NCBI GenBank assembly: GCA_001584585.1 | Contig: LSYV01000008.1 | Span: forward strand, 2,459,538-2,523,537 | Direction of reading: 5' to 3' | Length of the DNA: 64,000 bases | From: Gonium pectorale | Lineage: Eukaryota; Chlorophyta; Chlorophyceae; Chlamydomonadales; Volvocaceae | Shown: piece by piece, positions 1 through 19,180 of the stretch | Numbering within the stretch: position 1 is the first letter of the stretch | How the letters are laid out: each line of letters begins with the position of its first letter | The notes under the pieces: model-generated | What the model was told of the DNA's origin: nothing | The model's input: the letters and a program-made list of their open reading frames with translations, nothing else | Database searches by the model: none | Made by a program: the position numbers and the translations under genes

Positions 1-3000
1 CGAAAAGCGAGCGATGCTGGGGCGCTGCTGGGGCGGCCGATGCGTCCACACCGCCCACGGTGCTGGCAGCAGCCGTACGGGCGGCGACGGGAGGGCTGCC
101 GCCGCGACCAGCTGGTCCAGAGGGCTGCACGCAACCACGGCCGCCGCCGATGCAGCCTGCCTATCGGCGCCTGCGCCTGCAGCGCCCTGCGCCATGCCGG
201 CGCCGCCAGCTCCCGTCACGCCTGCGGGTGCGTCCCCGTCCAGGGCCGATGGGGTACTGGCATCTGCGGCGCACGGGGAGTCATCGACAGTGACCAGCGG
301 GATGGCGAGCAGAGCCTCCACCGCACGCACGATGGACGTGTCGGTGCCGGGGGGCGCCGCGGCGGCGGCGGTGCTGCTGGCCGCCACGCGGGGCATCGCG
401 GGCCCGCCCTCGCGCTTGGTGCGAATGGGCGCGAGGGGCTGCAGAAGGAAGCCCAGATTCGTGTCGCATTCGGACGCTGCGCCGACCAGTGCTGACGGCG
501 TCGGGACCCCATCGCCACCAGTGTCTGTCTGGCGGCTGCTCGCTGGCCCCAGGAGAGGGAAGTCCAGGTGGGGGCAAGTCGTCGCGTTTGGCAAGGTAGC
601 AGCGGGCCGCAGGGGCGGTGCTGCTGCCAGGGCTGGGGGAAACAGCGGCGCAAAGGGCATCCGAGCGCCTGCCGCCGCGGCGGCAGCGGCAATGCCGCTG
701 CCGCCAGGCGACGCCATCGCTGCCGCCAGCAGGACCTGCACCTGGCTTTGCCCCCGCGGCGGTGAGAGCGACTCCATGCGTACAATCCCAGTGGCCGCAG
801 CTCCCGCGGCTACGCCCGTGCCGGCCCCCATGGCGGCAGGGTGCAATGAGGGGTCGCGCATGCGGTGGCCGCCGCCTGACGGCGGCCCGCGTGCGGAAGG
901 CGACGGCGAAGAGCCGTGGCGCGGCGAGGGCGACATCGACCCGCGGACATCGCCGGGGCTGCGCGGCGGCTTGCCGACAGGGGTACCTGCCTTCGGCTGC
1001 GGGCTGGGCATGGACGCAGGCCCGGCACCTGGCGGGCGACGAGTCGGCGACGGCCGGGGAGGGGTGCGCGGCAGAGAGCCTGCAGCCGTGCCGGCGCCGC
1101 TGCCGCTCTTGCCGAGCGGCGATGCTGGTTTGAAGGCGCGGGCACCAGCGCCGGTGGCGTTGTAGCTGTCCGCCTCCATGTCCTGCGGGCCGCCCTCCTC
1201 CGCGTCCTTGCCTTTGTCGCGCTGCGCCGCGCCCGGCCGTTGACGTAACACGAGGACGCACTCCCCGTCAACTGAGCCGGGAGACACGCACACAGCGTCC
1301 GCTGCGTCGGCGGCGACCGCCGCGGCGGCAGGGGCAGTTGGAGCGGCAGGTGGCGGGCGCCCTTGCTGCACGCGTGCGTCTGGGAAGCGCGGTGGCGGGG
1401 GTGGCTGGCGCTGAGGCTGCAGGGCCATGCGGCGCCCTGACGTGCCCGTGCTCGCCGGCTGGGGGCAGCGGGCAGTGGGGCGCTTCCAAACGCTCCGGAT
1501 GTGCGTGCGTGCCGCTGCGGGGTGCGGCGCAGACGACGTGCTCTCACTGGCGGTCTGGTCTGCCGTGAGGCTCGAGCCGGTGGGCCCCGTAGAGCCCTCT
1601 TTCTCCTCCTGCTGTTGGGACGGCCCATCGTCCCCTTGCTCCATGTCAGTGGCAGCCACAGTGCGGCCAAACTCTTCCAGCTGTTGCCACTGCAGCTGCT
1701 GCTGTTGCTGCTGCTCCTGCTCCTTTCGGGCGCCCCGCCCCCGCTCCTCCTCCTTCATCCCTGAGGCCTCGCCGGTACCTGCCTGTGCAGGTTCCACCTC
1801 AGCCGGCTGATCTCCAATCCTGCTCAGTTGTTGACGTTTGCGCTCCGTCGCTGCGACTGCGCCCGTGCCAGCCACCGTCATCGTAACGGCGACACCGGCG
1901 GCTGCGATGAGCTGCGCAGGAGCGGCTGCAGCCGCAGCCTGGCCCCCCTGCAGCCGGTGCCTCCCCATTCCCGGGCGTTGTGATGGCAACGCCGAACGCG
2001 GGAGGGGCAGCGCGCCCGTGCGCGGCCGCTTCCACAGCGCACTCAAGCTGACGCGCTCTGGCGCGGTCGTCAACTCGGCCGATGCCGCAGGCGCAGTGCG
2101 TTCACCTGGCGCTATCACTGCATCCGCCGGCCCAGCATCGATGCCATCCTGCGCCCTGAGAGCCGCGCCCGCGATTTCCGGCTCCCAGTCCATACCAGAC
2201 TGGTCCGTCGGCGCGACGCGATCTTTGAGGGGCTCAGCCCTGTCGGGCTTGGGCTTCGGCTCTGGCGGCTCTGTGCGGTCGTCGTCCCGAGTCGGCGAAG
2301 GCGACCGACGCCTGCGCTTCCTCTCCGACTGCAAGCCATCCTCCTCCTCATCCACTAAGATCACTGCCGGCTGAACGCCGGGTTCCGGCGGCTGCACCGC
2401 TGCCAGCTGCTGTCGTCCGGTCTTAGTTGCGTCAGGCGCAACCCGGAACGGCACTGTGCGCACGGGCGTGGATGCCGTCGAAGTGGCCTTGGCTCCGGCA
2501 CCAGCTGACGCTGCGGCAAGCTGGCCGATGGGCACGTCAGGAGAGGACTCTGGAGACACGCCCGGAGGTGGAGAGTCAGGCCCCATGCTGTCTGCCGGCG
2601 CCGCACCCTGAGCGGGTATGGCTACTATGGCGGCGATAGCTGCAGATGCCCGCACTGCGGCCGCCCGCTTAGGGGCCGTCTGAGTGCCGTTCAGCGCCGG
2701 TTGCGGCTGGCGAAGTCGGATCTGTGATGCCTGCGCCTGCGTCTGCTGCGCCCGGGGCGGCGGCTGCACCGGCTGCGGTTGCGGCGCAGGTGGCTGGGGC
2801 GGCCGTGTGGTGGGATCGCGGCCGCCCAGGGATCGAGCAGCGGCGGCCGCTAGCTGGCCGATCGGCAGGTCCGGGGAGTCATCCTCATCCTCCAGCGCGA
2901 TGCCATTGCTGAGCGGCCCCGGGGTCTTGGCATCCACCGCCCCATCTGCAATGGCCGCGCCCGCAGGAGCCCGAGCGCCCGGGCGGGCCCCGACCGACGT

Positions 3001-4926
3001 GTGTGGCTCAGGGGTCGGTGCATCGGACGGCCTCCTGCCACGGCCACGGGCTTTGCCGCGCCCACCGCGGACGGCCTTACATGTGCGCCGCCCGGACTCG
3101 CCGCCTGCAGGAAGAGCCGGGAGCTTTGCCTGCTTGACCGGCTGCTGCGTCTCCTCGCCGGGCGGGGAGCAGGTGTCGTCCTCGTCGCCCGTGCTCAGCT
3201 GGACAGTGCCAGCCGCCGCTGCGTCTTCCTCACCCAGTACCTTGCCCGAGGTCGCTGTGGCGCGCCCAACCTCAGCCTCTGGACGGGTGCACTCCTCCGC
3301 AGCAGGCACCGCTGCCGATGCATCGAAATTGCGCTGCTCCGGTTGCTGCTCGGGCTGCGGCTCATGCGGCGACGGTTGCGATGTGACCTCCATATCGGGT
3401 CGGTCTGCTTGCGTTTCACGGCGCACGAACGTAGCGGCAGCGTGAGCGGCCAGCTCCGCAATCGTGAGAGACCGTGCTGTGTTGGGCGAGGGAGGCAGCG
3501 CTGCTGCGGCCGGCGCAGCCACTGCGGCAAGCGCTGGCGCGGCAATCGTTGGCGGGGCGGCGGCAGCTGTCATGCCGTCGGCGCTGGCAAGCAAGCTCGC
3601 GCTGCCGCACGGCACATCGGGCTCTACTGCGCTTAGCGAGATGCGCCGCCGCGGCATCCCCCGCATGTTCTCCGAGCAGGGCTCTGCGCCCCACGGCCTG
3701 GAGTGCACCGGTGCTGCGTCGCCCGGCGTGCCATTTGGCGAGCCATCGATGGAGGTGCAAGGCGCCATGGGCTGTGCGGTCCGCCGGGACTCAGCTGCAG
3801 CTCCGCTGCGCTGCTGCGGCACGAGCTGCTTTTGCTGTTGCTGTTGCGGCTGCTTCGGCTCCTGCTTCTTGGCTGTGCCGCCAAGCAACCCGGCAGCGGG
3901 CGCCGCTTCTCCTGCGGTTCCCGCTTCCTCCCCATCCTTGACCGCCACGTGCTGTGCATTTGGCACCTTGTCGCTGGCGTTTGCACCACGAGCTGGATTG
4001 AGGCGGGACACTGAGCGCACCAGGTTGATGTGCGAGTCCCGCCGCACTGCGTCTCGCACCCTGGCATGCGCGCCATCCGCACAGCCCGATGCATCCTGCA
4101 GCACCCCAAGTGGAGCTGGGCTTTCTCCGGGGCCGGCTAAGCAGCCGCCCGCTGCGGACCGGGGCTCGCGCACCGGGCAGGCATCCGGCAGCTGCAGCCG
4201 CACCTGCGCAGGGGTGCTGGACACTGCACCGCCGCAGGCTGCGCCGGAGCGACCTCCGAAAGCCGCGGAGCCCTCTTCTTGCATGTAGACGTGGTCCATC
4301 ACGCCACCATGCGTGCCTGCTGTCGCCCGCTCCTGTGCTTGCCGCACTACGTGTCGCAGCCCGGCGGGCGAGCGACATTGGAGGACGCCGCCGCAGGCCG
4401 CACGAACGTGACTTTGGCAAGGTAGCGTTGGAAGCGGGGCGACGGGCGAAAGGTCCGCGGCGGCGGATCCGTCCGCGAGGCAGGCCTCCAGCTCAGCCAT
4501 AGTCAACTGATCCGCATCCACCGCTGCTGCTTCAGCAAGCGCCGACGGGCCCGCCGAGGCCGACTTCTGCATAGCTGCCGCTGGACCACTGCTGCCGCAG
4601 GCAGCGAAGGCCTCCGCAGCAGTTGTGTCGTGTTCTCGCAGCCCAGCGCACAGGGCGGGCGATGGGAGGTTCAGGAGAGCATGCGCCAATACAAGAAGCT
4701 GGCTAGTTGGAGCAGCCGCCGAGCCATTCCTCTCCAGAATGTCCTGCCGATCAAGGACAGAGCCTGCTGCACTAGCTGCGGCAGCAGCCCATGCAGACGG
4801 TGAGCAAGCTGGGGATGGATGCACGGCACGCCGTGCAGGGTCCAGAAGCTTTCTTAGCTGCAGGCTGCTCGCCAGGACGCCCTGCACGCGTATTGCAGGG
4901 AGATGGCTGTCGAGAGATGCCAACAA
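1..4926 (-). CDS. large disordered nuclear-type protein, 3' end outside window
   Basis: One minus-strand frame is free of stops from 4926 to the window edge, about 1,640 codons, with G/C-rich wobble positions. The first ATG in this frame is at 4572-4570, but the frame upstream to about 4881 also looks coding, so an earlier exon joined near an AG at 4883-4882 is possible. No catalytic domain is recognisable. Visible elements, N to C: a Leu/Ala-rich start, a short poly-Gln run (about 3822-3846), an AT-hook-like RGRGRRP segment (about 3024-3050), two copies of SPDxPIGQLAAA (about 2844-2877 and 2512-2545), a hydrophobic-acidic VILVDEEED followed by SERKRRRR (about 2365-2295), a second poly-Gln run (about 1684-1730), and long Pro/Ser/Ala stretches. 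The basic clusters suggest a nuclear protein; function is unknown. The C-terminus is not in the window. Confidence 0.6.
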   Translation of the reverse strand, partial: MLASLDSHLPAIRVQGVLASSLQLRKLLDPARRAVHPSPACSPSAWAAAAASAAGSVLDRQDILERNGSAAAPTSQLLVLAHALLNLPSPALCAGLREHDTTAAEAFAACGSSGPAAAMQKSASAGPSALAEAAAVDADQLTMAELEACLADGSAAADLSPVAPLPTLPCQSHVRAACGGVLQCRSPAGLRHVVRQAQERATAGTHGGVMDHVYMQEEGSAAFGGRSGAACGGAVSSTPAQVRLQLPDACPVREPRSAAGGCLAGPGESPAPLGVLQDASGCADGAHARVRDAVRRDSHINLVRSVSRLNPARGANASDKVPNAQHVAVKDGEEAGTAGEAAPAAGLLGGTAKKQEPKQPQQQQQKQLVPQQRSGAAAESRRTAQPMAPCTSIDGSPNGTPGDAAPVHSRPWGAEPCSENMRGMPRRRISLSAVEPDVPCGSASLLASADGMTAAAAPPTIAAPALAAVAAPAAAALPPSPNTARSLTIAELAAHAAATFVRRETQADRPDMEVTSQPSPHEPQPEQQPEQRNFDASAAVPAAEECTRPEAEVGRATATSGKVLGEEDAAAAGTVQLSTGDEDDTCSPPGEETQQPVKQAKLPALPAGGESGRRTCKAVRGGRGKARGRGRRPSDAPTPEPHTSVGARPGARAPAGAAIADGAVDAKTPGPLSNGIALEDEDDSPDLPIGQLAAAAARSLGGRDPTTRPPQPPAPQPQPVQPPPRAQQTQAQASQIRLRQPQPALNGTQTAPKRAAAVRASAAIAAIVAIPAQGAAPADSMGPDSPPPGVSPESSPDVPIGQLAAASAGAGAKATSTASTPVRTVPFRVAPDATKTGRQQLAAVQPPEPGVQPAVILVDEEEDGLQSERKRRRRSPSPTRDDDRTEPPEPKPKPDRAEPLKDRVAPTDQSGMDWEPEIAGAALRAQDGIDAGPADAVIAPGERTAPAASAELTTAPERVSLSALWKRPRTGALPLPRSALPSQRPGMGRHRLQGGQAAAAAAPAQLIAAAGVAVTMTVAGTGAVAATERKRQQLSRIGDQPAEVEPAQAGTGEASGMKEEERGRGARKEQEQQQQQQLQWQQLEEFGRTVAATDMEQGDDGPSQQQEEKEGSTGPTGSSLTADQTASESTSSAPHPAAARTHIRSVWKRPTARCPQPASTGTSGRRMALQPQRQPPPPPRFPDARVQQGRPPPAAPTAPAAAAVAADAADAVCVSPGSVDGECVLVLRQRPGAAQRDKGKDAEEGGPQDMEADSYNATGAGARAFKPASPLGKSGSGAGTAAGSLPRTPPRPSPTRRPPGAGPASMPSPQPKAGTPVGKPPRSPGDVRGSMSPSPRHGSSPSPSARGPPSGGGHRMRDPSLHPAAMGAGTGVAAGAAATGIVRMESLSPPRGQSQVQVLLAAAMASPGGSGIAAAAAAAGARMPFAPLFPPALAAAPPLRPAATLPNATTCPHLDFPLLGPASSRQTDTGGDGVPTPSALVGAASECDTNLGFLLQPLAPIRTKREGGPAMPRVAASSTAAAAAPPGTDTSIVRAVEALLAIPLVTVDDSPCAADASTPSALDGDAPAGVTGAGGAGMAQGAAGAGADRQAASAAAVVACSPLDQLVAAAALPSPPVRLLPAPWAVWTHRPPQQRPSIARFS

Positions 4927-9903
<4,977 letters not shown>

Positions 9904-11282
9904 TGAGCGCCCTGCGGCACCGAAGACGTGAAGCCGCACGAGGAGCGGCGAGTCCAAGGCAGCCGTGCAGGCGCCGGGCGGGGCCCAGCGGCGTCGAGTA
10001 CAGGGTTCTTTATTCGCAGCGTGTTGAACTGTCTACCAGCAGGATGGTTTGATGTTGACGTTGCTGTTGGTTGGCCCGGGAGACGGGTTTGGCCGCGGTG
10101 TTCCTGCCTACAGATGACCAGCGCCGTTGTCCAAGCACACTTATAGCCAGGGTTGTGGGATTATGGCCCGCCGGACGTGTATACCTTCCCGTGTCTCAAG
10201 ACAGTTTTGGTGAGCCGTCCCTCTGCTGCGTCGGCTGTGTCTTGGAACGCATCGGGTGTGCCACTTGGCACGTGATATGGAACAGTTTCGTATGACCTGG
10301 AGGAGCTGAAATGACACGACAGGAGAAAACGGAGACGACGGCAAACGGAAACGGCCATTGGGTGCCAGCAGCTGGAGCATTGATGGATGTAACGGTTGGC
10401 CCGGCGAGCATGATGGTCGGCGGACGCAACACCGTAACCACTGTAATCTGTTGCCGCCTGGGTAGCCGATGATAGTCGCCAGTGGCGGGCAGCGAGGAGC
10501 GCTGGCCCAAGAGCCGACGCCCTGCAGGGCACCGAGGAAACTTGCCCGCGGGGGCTGTGTGGGCTTCCATATGCGCCGCTTCGCATCTGCGATGACACAA
10601 ATGACGTGTGATGCTTGCATGTGTGATACAGCAAGACGTACCCGGCAACCAAACCGGGTTGGATACCGATGCGCATTCAACGCCGTCGCTGGCCACGTCA
10701 CGGTGCGGCTAGGTAGCGATGAATGGCAGCGGTATGACTACATATGTACATTAACTGACTGCATGAAACCGTCAGGATGTAGAGACGGAGGGGGGGACGG
10801 AGGGAGGTACGAGCGGCGGGTTGCGTGTGCCAGGGGAAAACTGGGCAAGTGCGTGCGCCATGGCGCACGCCGTGATCAGTACGAAATTCAGCTAACACAA
10901 ATGAACGGCGGGCACGACAATGTGCACAGGTAAGACATGCATGTGCCCGATATGGCCCTCACAGTGCAGGCATGTGCTTGCAGAGTACGGCGATCGCGCA
11001 GTCTTGGCCATGCCGCAGTCGGCGCAGGAACTTGCAGTGCTACAAATATTGTTAACAGCTTCACATGTTGCATGCAGAATACTGGCAAGGGACTCAGCAA
11101 TGATAACGCACAGGACCGTCGCGACCCCTCAACTGATAACCGACAACTGTCGTCACACCTTGACTGCATCGACTCAAGGACTCGAAGCGCTCAATAGGGG
11201 CTTGCGATCAAGCCATAAGACGAGCGACGCCATAGGACGCTGTCTCAGCACGTCGTAGCGGAACGCCAAGAGAACGCCGATA
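9904..11282. other. 3' UTR and spacer between the two GSNOR genes
   Basis: Holds the 3' untranslated region of copy 1 and the upstream region of copy 2. Open frames here are short, differ between strands and have no family resemblance. No repeat or mobile element was recognised. Confidence 0.5.
10388..10446 (+). terminator. TGTAA polyadenylation motifs, GSNOR copy 1
   Basis: Two TGTAA motifs, at 10388-10392 and 10442-10446, lie about 490-540 nt after the stop. TGTAA is the usual polyadenylation signal in chlorophyte algae, and this distance fits a typical 3' UTR. Confidence 0.5.
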
Positions 11283-15979
<4,697 letters not shown>

Positions 15980-16098
15980 CGAGCGCCCTACCGCACCGAC
16001 ACGCCGGGGCAGCGGCGGTACTGCCGGTGAGCCACTGAACAGCGGACGAAGCGGCTCGAGACGTGGGGTCCAATGCCGCCGCGGACTGGATAGCGCAG

Positions 16099-16103
16099 TG
16101 TAA
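16099..16103 (+). terminator. TGTAA polyadenylation motif, GSNOR copy 2
   Basis: First TGTAA after the stop of copy 2, about 120 nt downstream on the coding strand. Confidence 0.45.
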
Positions 16104-16980
16104 ACGGCCCAGGGCGCTGCACCCTTGCAAGGCGTTTGTACACCTTGGCATCATGTGGGGCAGCTGTTCTGCGCCATCGGCTCATGTAGCGTTACAAGCT
16201 CCAGAAGATTCACTGGGTGCACTATCCTCAGAGCAAGCGCAAGGTGTTCACTCGAGATTCAGGCATAAGTTTCCTCGTGGGACAGACTTACTACACAAGC
16301 CGCTCTTAGTAGCCGGTGCCTAGCGGAGCTGCATCATCTGTGAGCTTCGTAACGGAGAATGGCAGAAGGCTGCTTGCGTGCAGATGGACGAGTTTGTGGA
16401 AGTGGAGGCGGATAGGCGTCGCCGTACGTCGATGTGTATGGCGCGTGCGTGCGTGCGTGCCACGTTCATGAGGACCTATGCCAACCTAGGAATGTGGGAC
16501 TGTAAATGGCTCACTGCAACCTGAGCTTCCCGGCCGCCAACCACAGCTGCCAAACCGCAGTTCATAGCCTCCCAAGTTACACGCTTGGCCTCAAGCAACT
16601 CTTGCACGCACCGCTGCACCCCATTCGGGTTCAAATGGACATTGCTATACGCGGCGCGCAGCCTGCACATGGCAGCCAACCAACTGAAGGAAACATGTCC
16701 CAAAGACGGGACGAAACTGAGCGCAGCGCCTACGCCTCCCAGCTCCGCACTGGGCGAAGCTCGTGCCGCACCTCCGTCCCGCCGTCATTGCGGCTGCCAA
16801 CCAGATTGCGGCCCATGATGGGCCCGGGCTTGGACCGCGCTGCCCGCTTCCTAGAGCACACCGCCCAGCCACCCTGCGACAGCGTCTGCATCTCGCCTTC
16901 ATGATGCATATCAGACCGTCATACCGCGAGGTTGTGGATAGTGGGCGCAACCTACACCATGTGAGGAAACACTGCGCCGC

Positions 16981-16985
16981 TTACA
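16981..16985 (-). terminator. TGTAA polyadenylation motif, RBX1
   Basis: TTACA on the plus strand, which is TGTAA in the direction of RBX1 transcription, about 310 nt past its stop. Confidence 0.4.
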
Positions 16986-17296
16986 TACTCGTACAAGAGG
17001 CGTCCGCCACGCCCGCCGTGGCCCTATTCGGCTGACACCCCACTTCCTAAGGAAATTCACATTAGAGGCCCTACACGTTTGTCGCCTGCCGTCATGTGCA
17101 AACGCACTGGTGAGCGTGGTCAGCAGGCGACACGCACTCGCACCTGCCTCGTGCACATAGTTTGTTGAAGTGTTCCGTACCATGAACTGCACGGACGCCC
17201 ACTATCTATGTAAGGCAAGCACAGGCTACTCCTGCCGTGCCATGCCTGGTATGGTAATGTCCGCCACCCAGTCACCTACCCCGTCCAGCCGACTAA

Positions 17297-17689
17297 TTAC
17301 TCGAGCCCCACCATGCCCCCACCCGGGAGGATCTTCTCAATCTTCGCAAACTCCCACTCCTTGTTGCACAGGGGGCAAGCGCTGCGCGTTTTTAGCCACC
17401 GCTGGATGCAGTCCAGGTGGAAGACGTGCCCGCAGCAACCCCACGCAATGCTGAGGCCGGGGTGGTCGGGGTCCCCGGTCGGGTTCGCTTGGTACTCGAT
17501 GCTGGGCTCGTAGAGGTTGTTGCGGCAGATGGCGCACGTGTCTGTGCAGATGGCCCAGCTCCACATAGCCACCGCGTTCCACTTCTTAATCTCGAACCGT
17601 TTCCCCGACTTGTTGCCGCGCTTGCTAGGTCCCGCCTGCTGCTCCTCCTGCTCCTGTTGCTCCTCCACCTCCATCTCGTTGTCCGACAT
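17297..17689 (-). CDS. RBX1: RBX1-like RING-box protein of cullin ubiquitin ligases
   Basis: RING subunit that recruits the E2 enzyme to cullin-RING E3 ligases in nucleus and cytosol. A single uninterrupted exon encodes 130 residues from the ATG at 17689; the frame opens further upstream only from a GTG. The N-terminus is acidic and Gln-rich (residues 1-20). The cullin-binding strand KRFEIKKWNAVAMWSW (30-45) is well conserved, followed by an H2-type RING with Cys52, Cys55, Cys86, His88, His91, Cys94, Cys105 and Cys108. Two features are odd. The four ligands of the third zinc in human RBX1 (Cys53, Cys56, Cys68, His82) are here Ser63, Tyr66, Leu79 and Asp93. The human Asp97 ligand is Cys108, as in RBX2. 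CIQRWLKTR and KEWEFAK favour RBX1 over RBX2. The C-terminal EKILPGGGMVGLE tail is longer than usual. Confidence 0.92.
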   Translation of the reverse strand: MSDNEMEVEEQQEQEEQQAGPSKRGNKSGKRFEIKKWNAVAMWSWAICTDTCAICRNNLYEPSIEYQANPTGDPDHPGLSIAWGCCGHVFHLDCIQRWLKTRSACPLCNKEWEFAKIEKILPGGGMVGLE

Positions 17690-19180
17690 GGCTGCGACTT
17701 CGGACTCCGCAACTCCGAGCTTGGGGCCTGCGGTGAGCCGGTGCGGCACAGATGCCAGCTGTGAACTCGCTTAAACGTAGCTGCGATCGGTCTATTCACG
17801 AGGCAACTACTCGAACCCTGAAAGGAAGGCCACCATGTTCACAGATCCCTGCGCACCTAGCGGACTACCACGCTGCCAGTCTATGTATGGAGTAATCCGA
17901 TGTCGTCGCAAGCACGGGAGATGCACTCGTGAGCAGCAAGTGTCCGATACCGAACACCGAACCGCCGTGCAACTACGGCAAAAGCTAGGGGCGTGGGGGA
18001 ACCAGAGCAGAACCTGCCCTGCTCTGCTCTGGGGGGAACCGCGCGGAACATCTAGACATTGCCTACCCAACCTTGCCCAAACCCTTCCCAGCCCGTCCTC
18101 ACCCACTCCGCGCCCCCACATGACTCTGCGAGGCAGCGGGTGCCGCTAGGTGGCTACCGCATGAGCGGCCAGTAGGGCACGTGAACCCGTGGGAGAGCGC
18201 CGTCATGTAGCGTGGACCTGACAGGGTACGAGTAACTAGTGTAGCGCCCTACGCTCCGCTAAGGCAAGGGAGGGTATTCATATAACCAAGAGTGGCCAAA
18301 ACCACAGAGCCGTGTGGACCATACCCCACATACAACGTGCCACGGGTCCATGGCAACAGCGTCAGCAACGTCAGCCGGCTTTCAGGTGGCGCGCACAGTA
18401 TCAGAAGCAGCGAATCCGCCAAGAGGCGCTGGGTGCCTCAGAGAGGTGCCAGTACGTTCCAGTTCGGTTGCCAGTACAGGTGGTGGCGTACTGTTCTCCG
18501 GAGGGCAGCAGGAGTTCGCAGAGATAATCAGCACCGCCCGTCTAACTGTCCTGGCAGCGTCCTGGCCACGGTCCTAGCGGTTCTGAGGCGTGAGGGCGTG
18601 CCTGAGGGCTCCCTTTCTTCTAATAAGTTCTGGACGCCTGCTGAAGCCATCGTGACGATATGCTCGTGCGCGGTACCGAGGCTTCTCGTGGGCTTCTCTG
18701 CCGGATCTGGCTGACGGTGAGCTACTCCCTGTCACTTCGATTGCGCTGCCGCACGGATTCCCGCGGCTGCCGTGCCTCATTCGCAGCGTCCCCTTCAGAC
18801 ACATTCGCGACGTAGCTCCTTGGAGCCGCCCCAGTGCGCAACATCGGCCCGCCCCGTACAACCTCGTTTCTCTCAAGGCTTTACTTTAGCGGTCACTCAC
18901 GCACAGTTGGTATTCTTATCCTACTCTTCGCCACAACAATCATTTGTCAAGTCATTCAAGGCGGTTTCCTCTGGCTTGGTTCGAGGGCCGTGGACTGGCC
19001 TCCTCGTTGTGCCCTTCGTCGTCGCCTGATTCGTCTGGGCTTATCGATTCTTACAAATGGCAACTCTGGGCCACGCTGGCGTGCAGGTTGGGCGTATCGC
19101 TACAGATTCCTGACTGGAAGGGAACGCAATGTGTGACGCAATGCTGGCGATCGCGCCATTTGCAGGGCCCCATTCCAAGC
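17690..19180. other. upstream region between RBX1 and kinase gene
   Basis: Upstream of both RBX1 (minus) and the kinase gene (plus). A plus-strand open frame from an ATG at about 18350 to 18577 has protein-like composition (Ala/Ser/Val-rich) and could be an earlier kinase exon, but no phase-consistent donor was identified. A further acceptor (TTTGCAG) just before 19165 suggests the first kinase exon recognised may not be the true first exon. Confidence 0.35.

Larger units (their letters stand above)
15980..17296. other. convergent 3' region between GSNOR copy 2 and RBX1
   Basis: Holds the facing 3' ends of two convergent genes. A minus-strand open frame at 16476-16703 (about 75 codons, containing GVQRCVQELLEAKR) reads like helical protein sequence but has no recognised relative and no clear splice context; it may be a remnant. 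A short GTGC repeat lies near 16445. Nothing else was supported. Confidence 0.4.
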
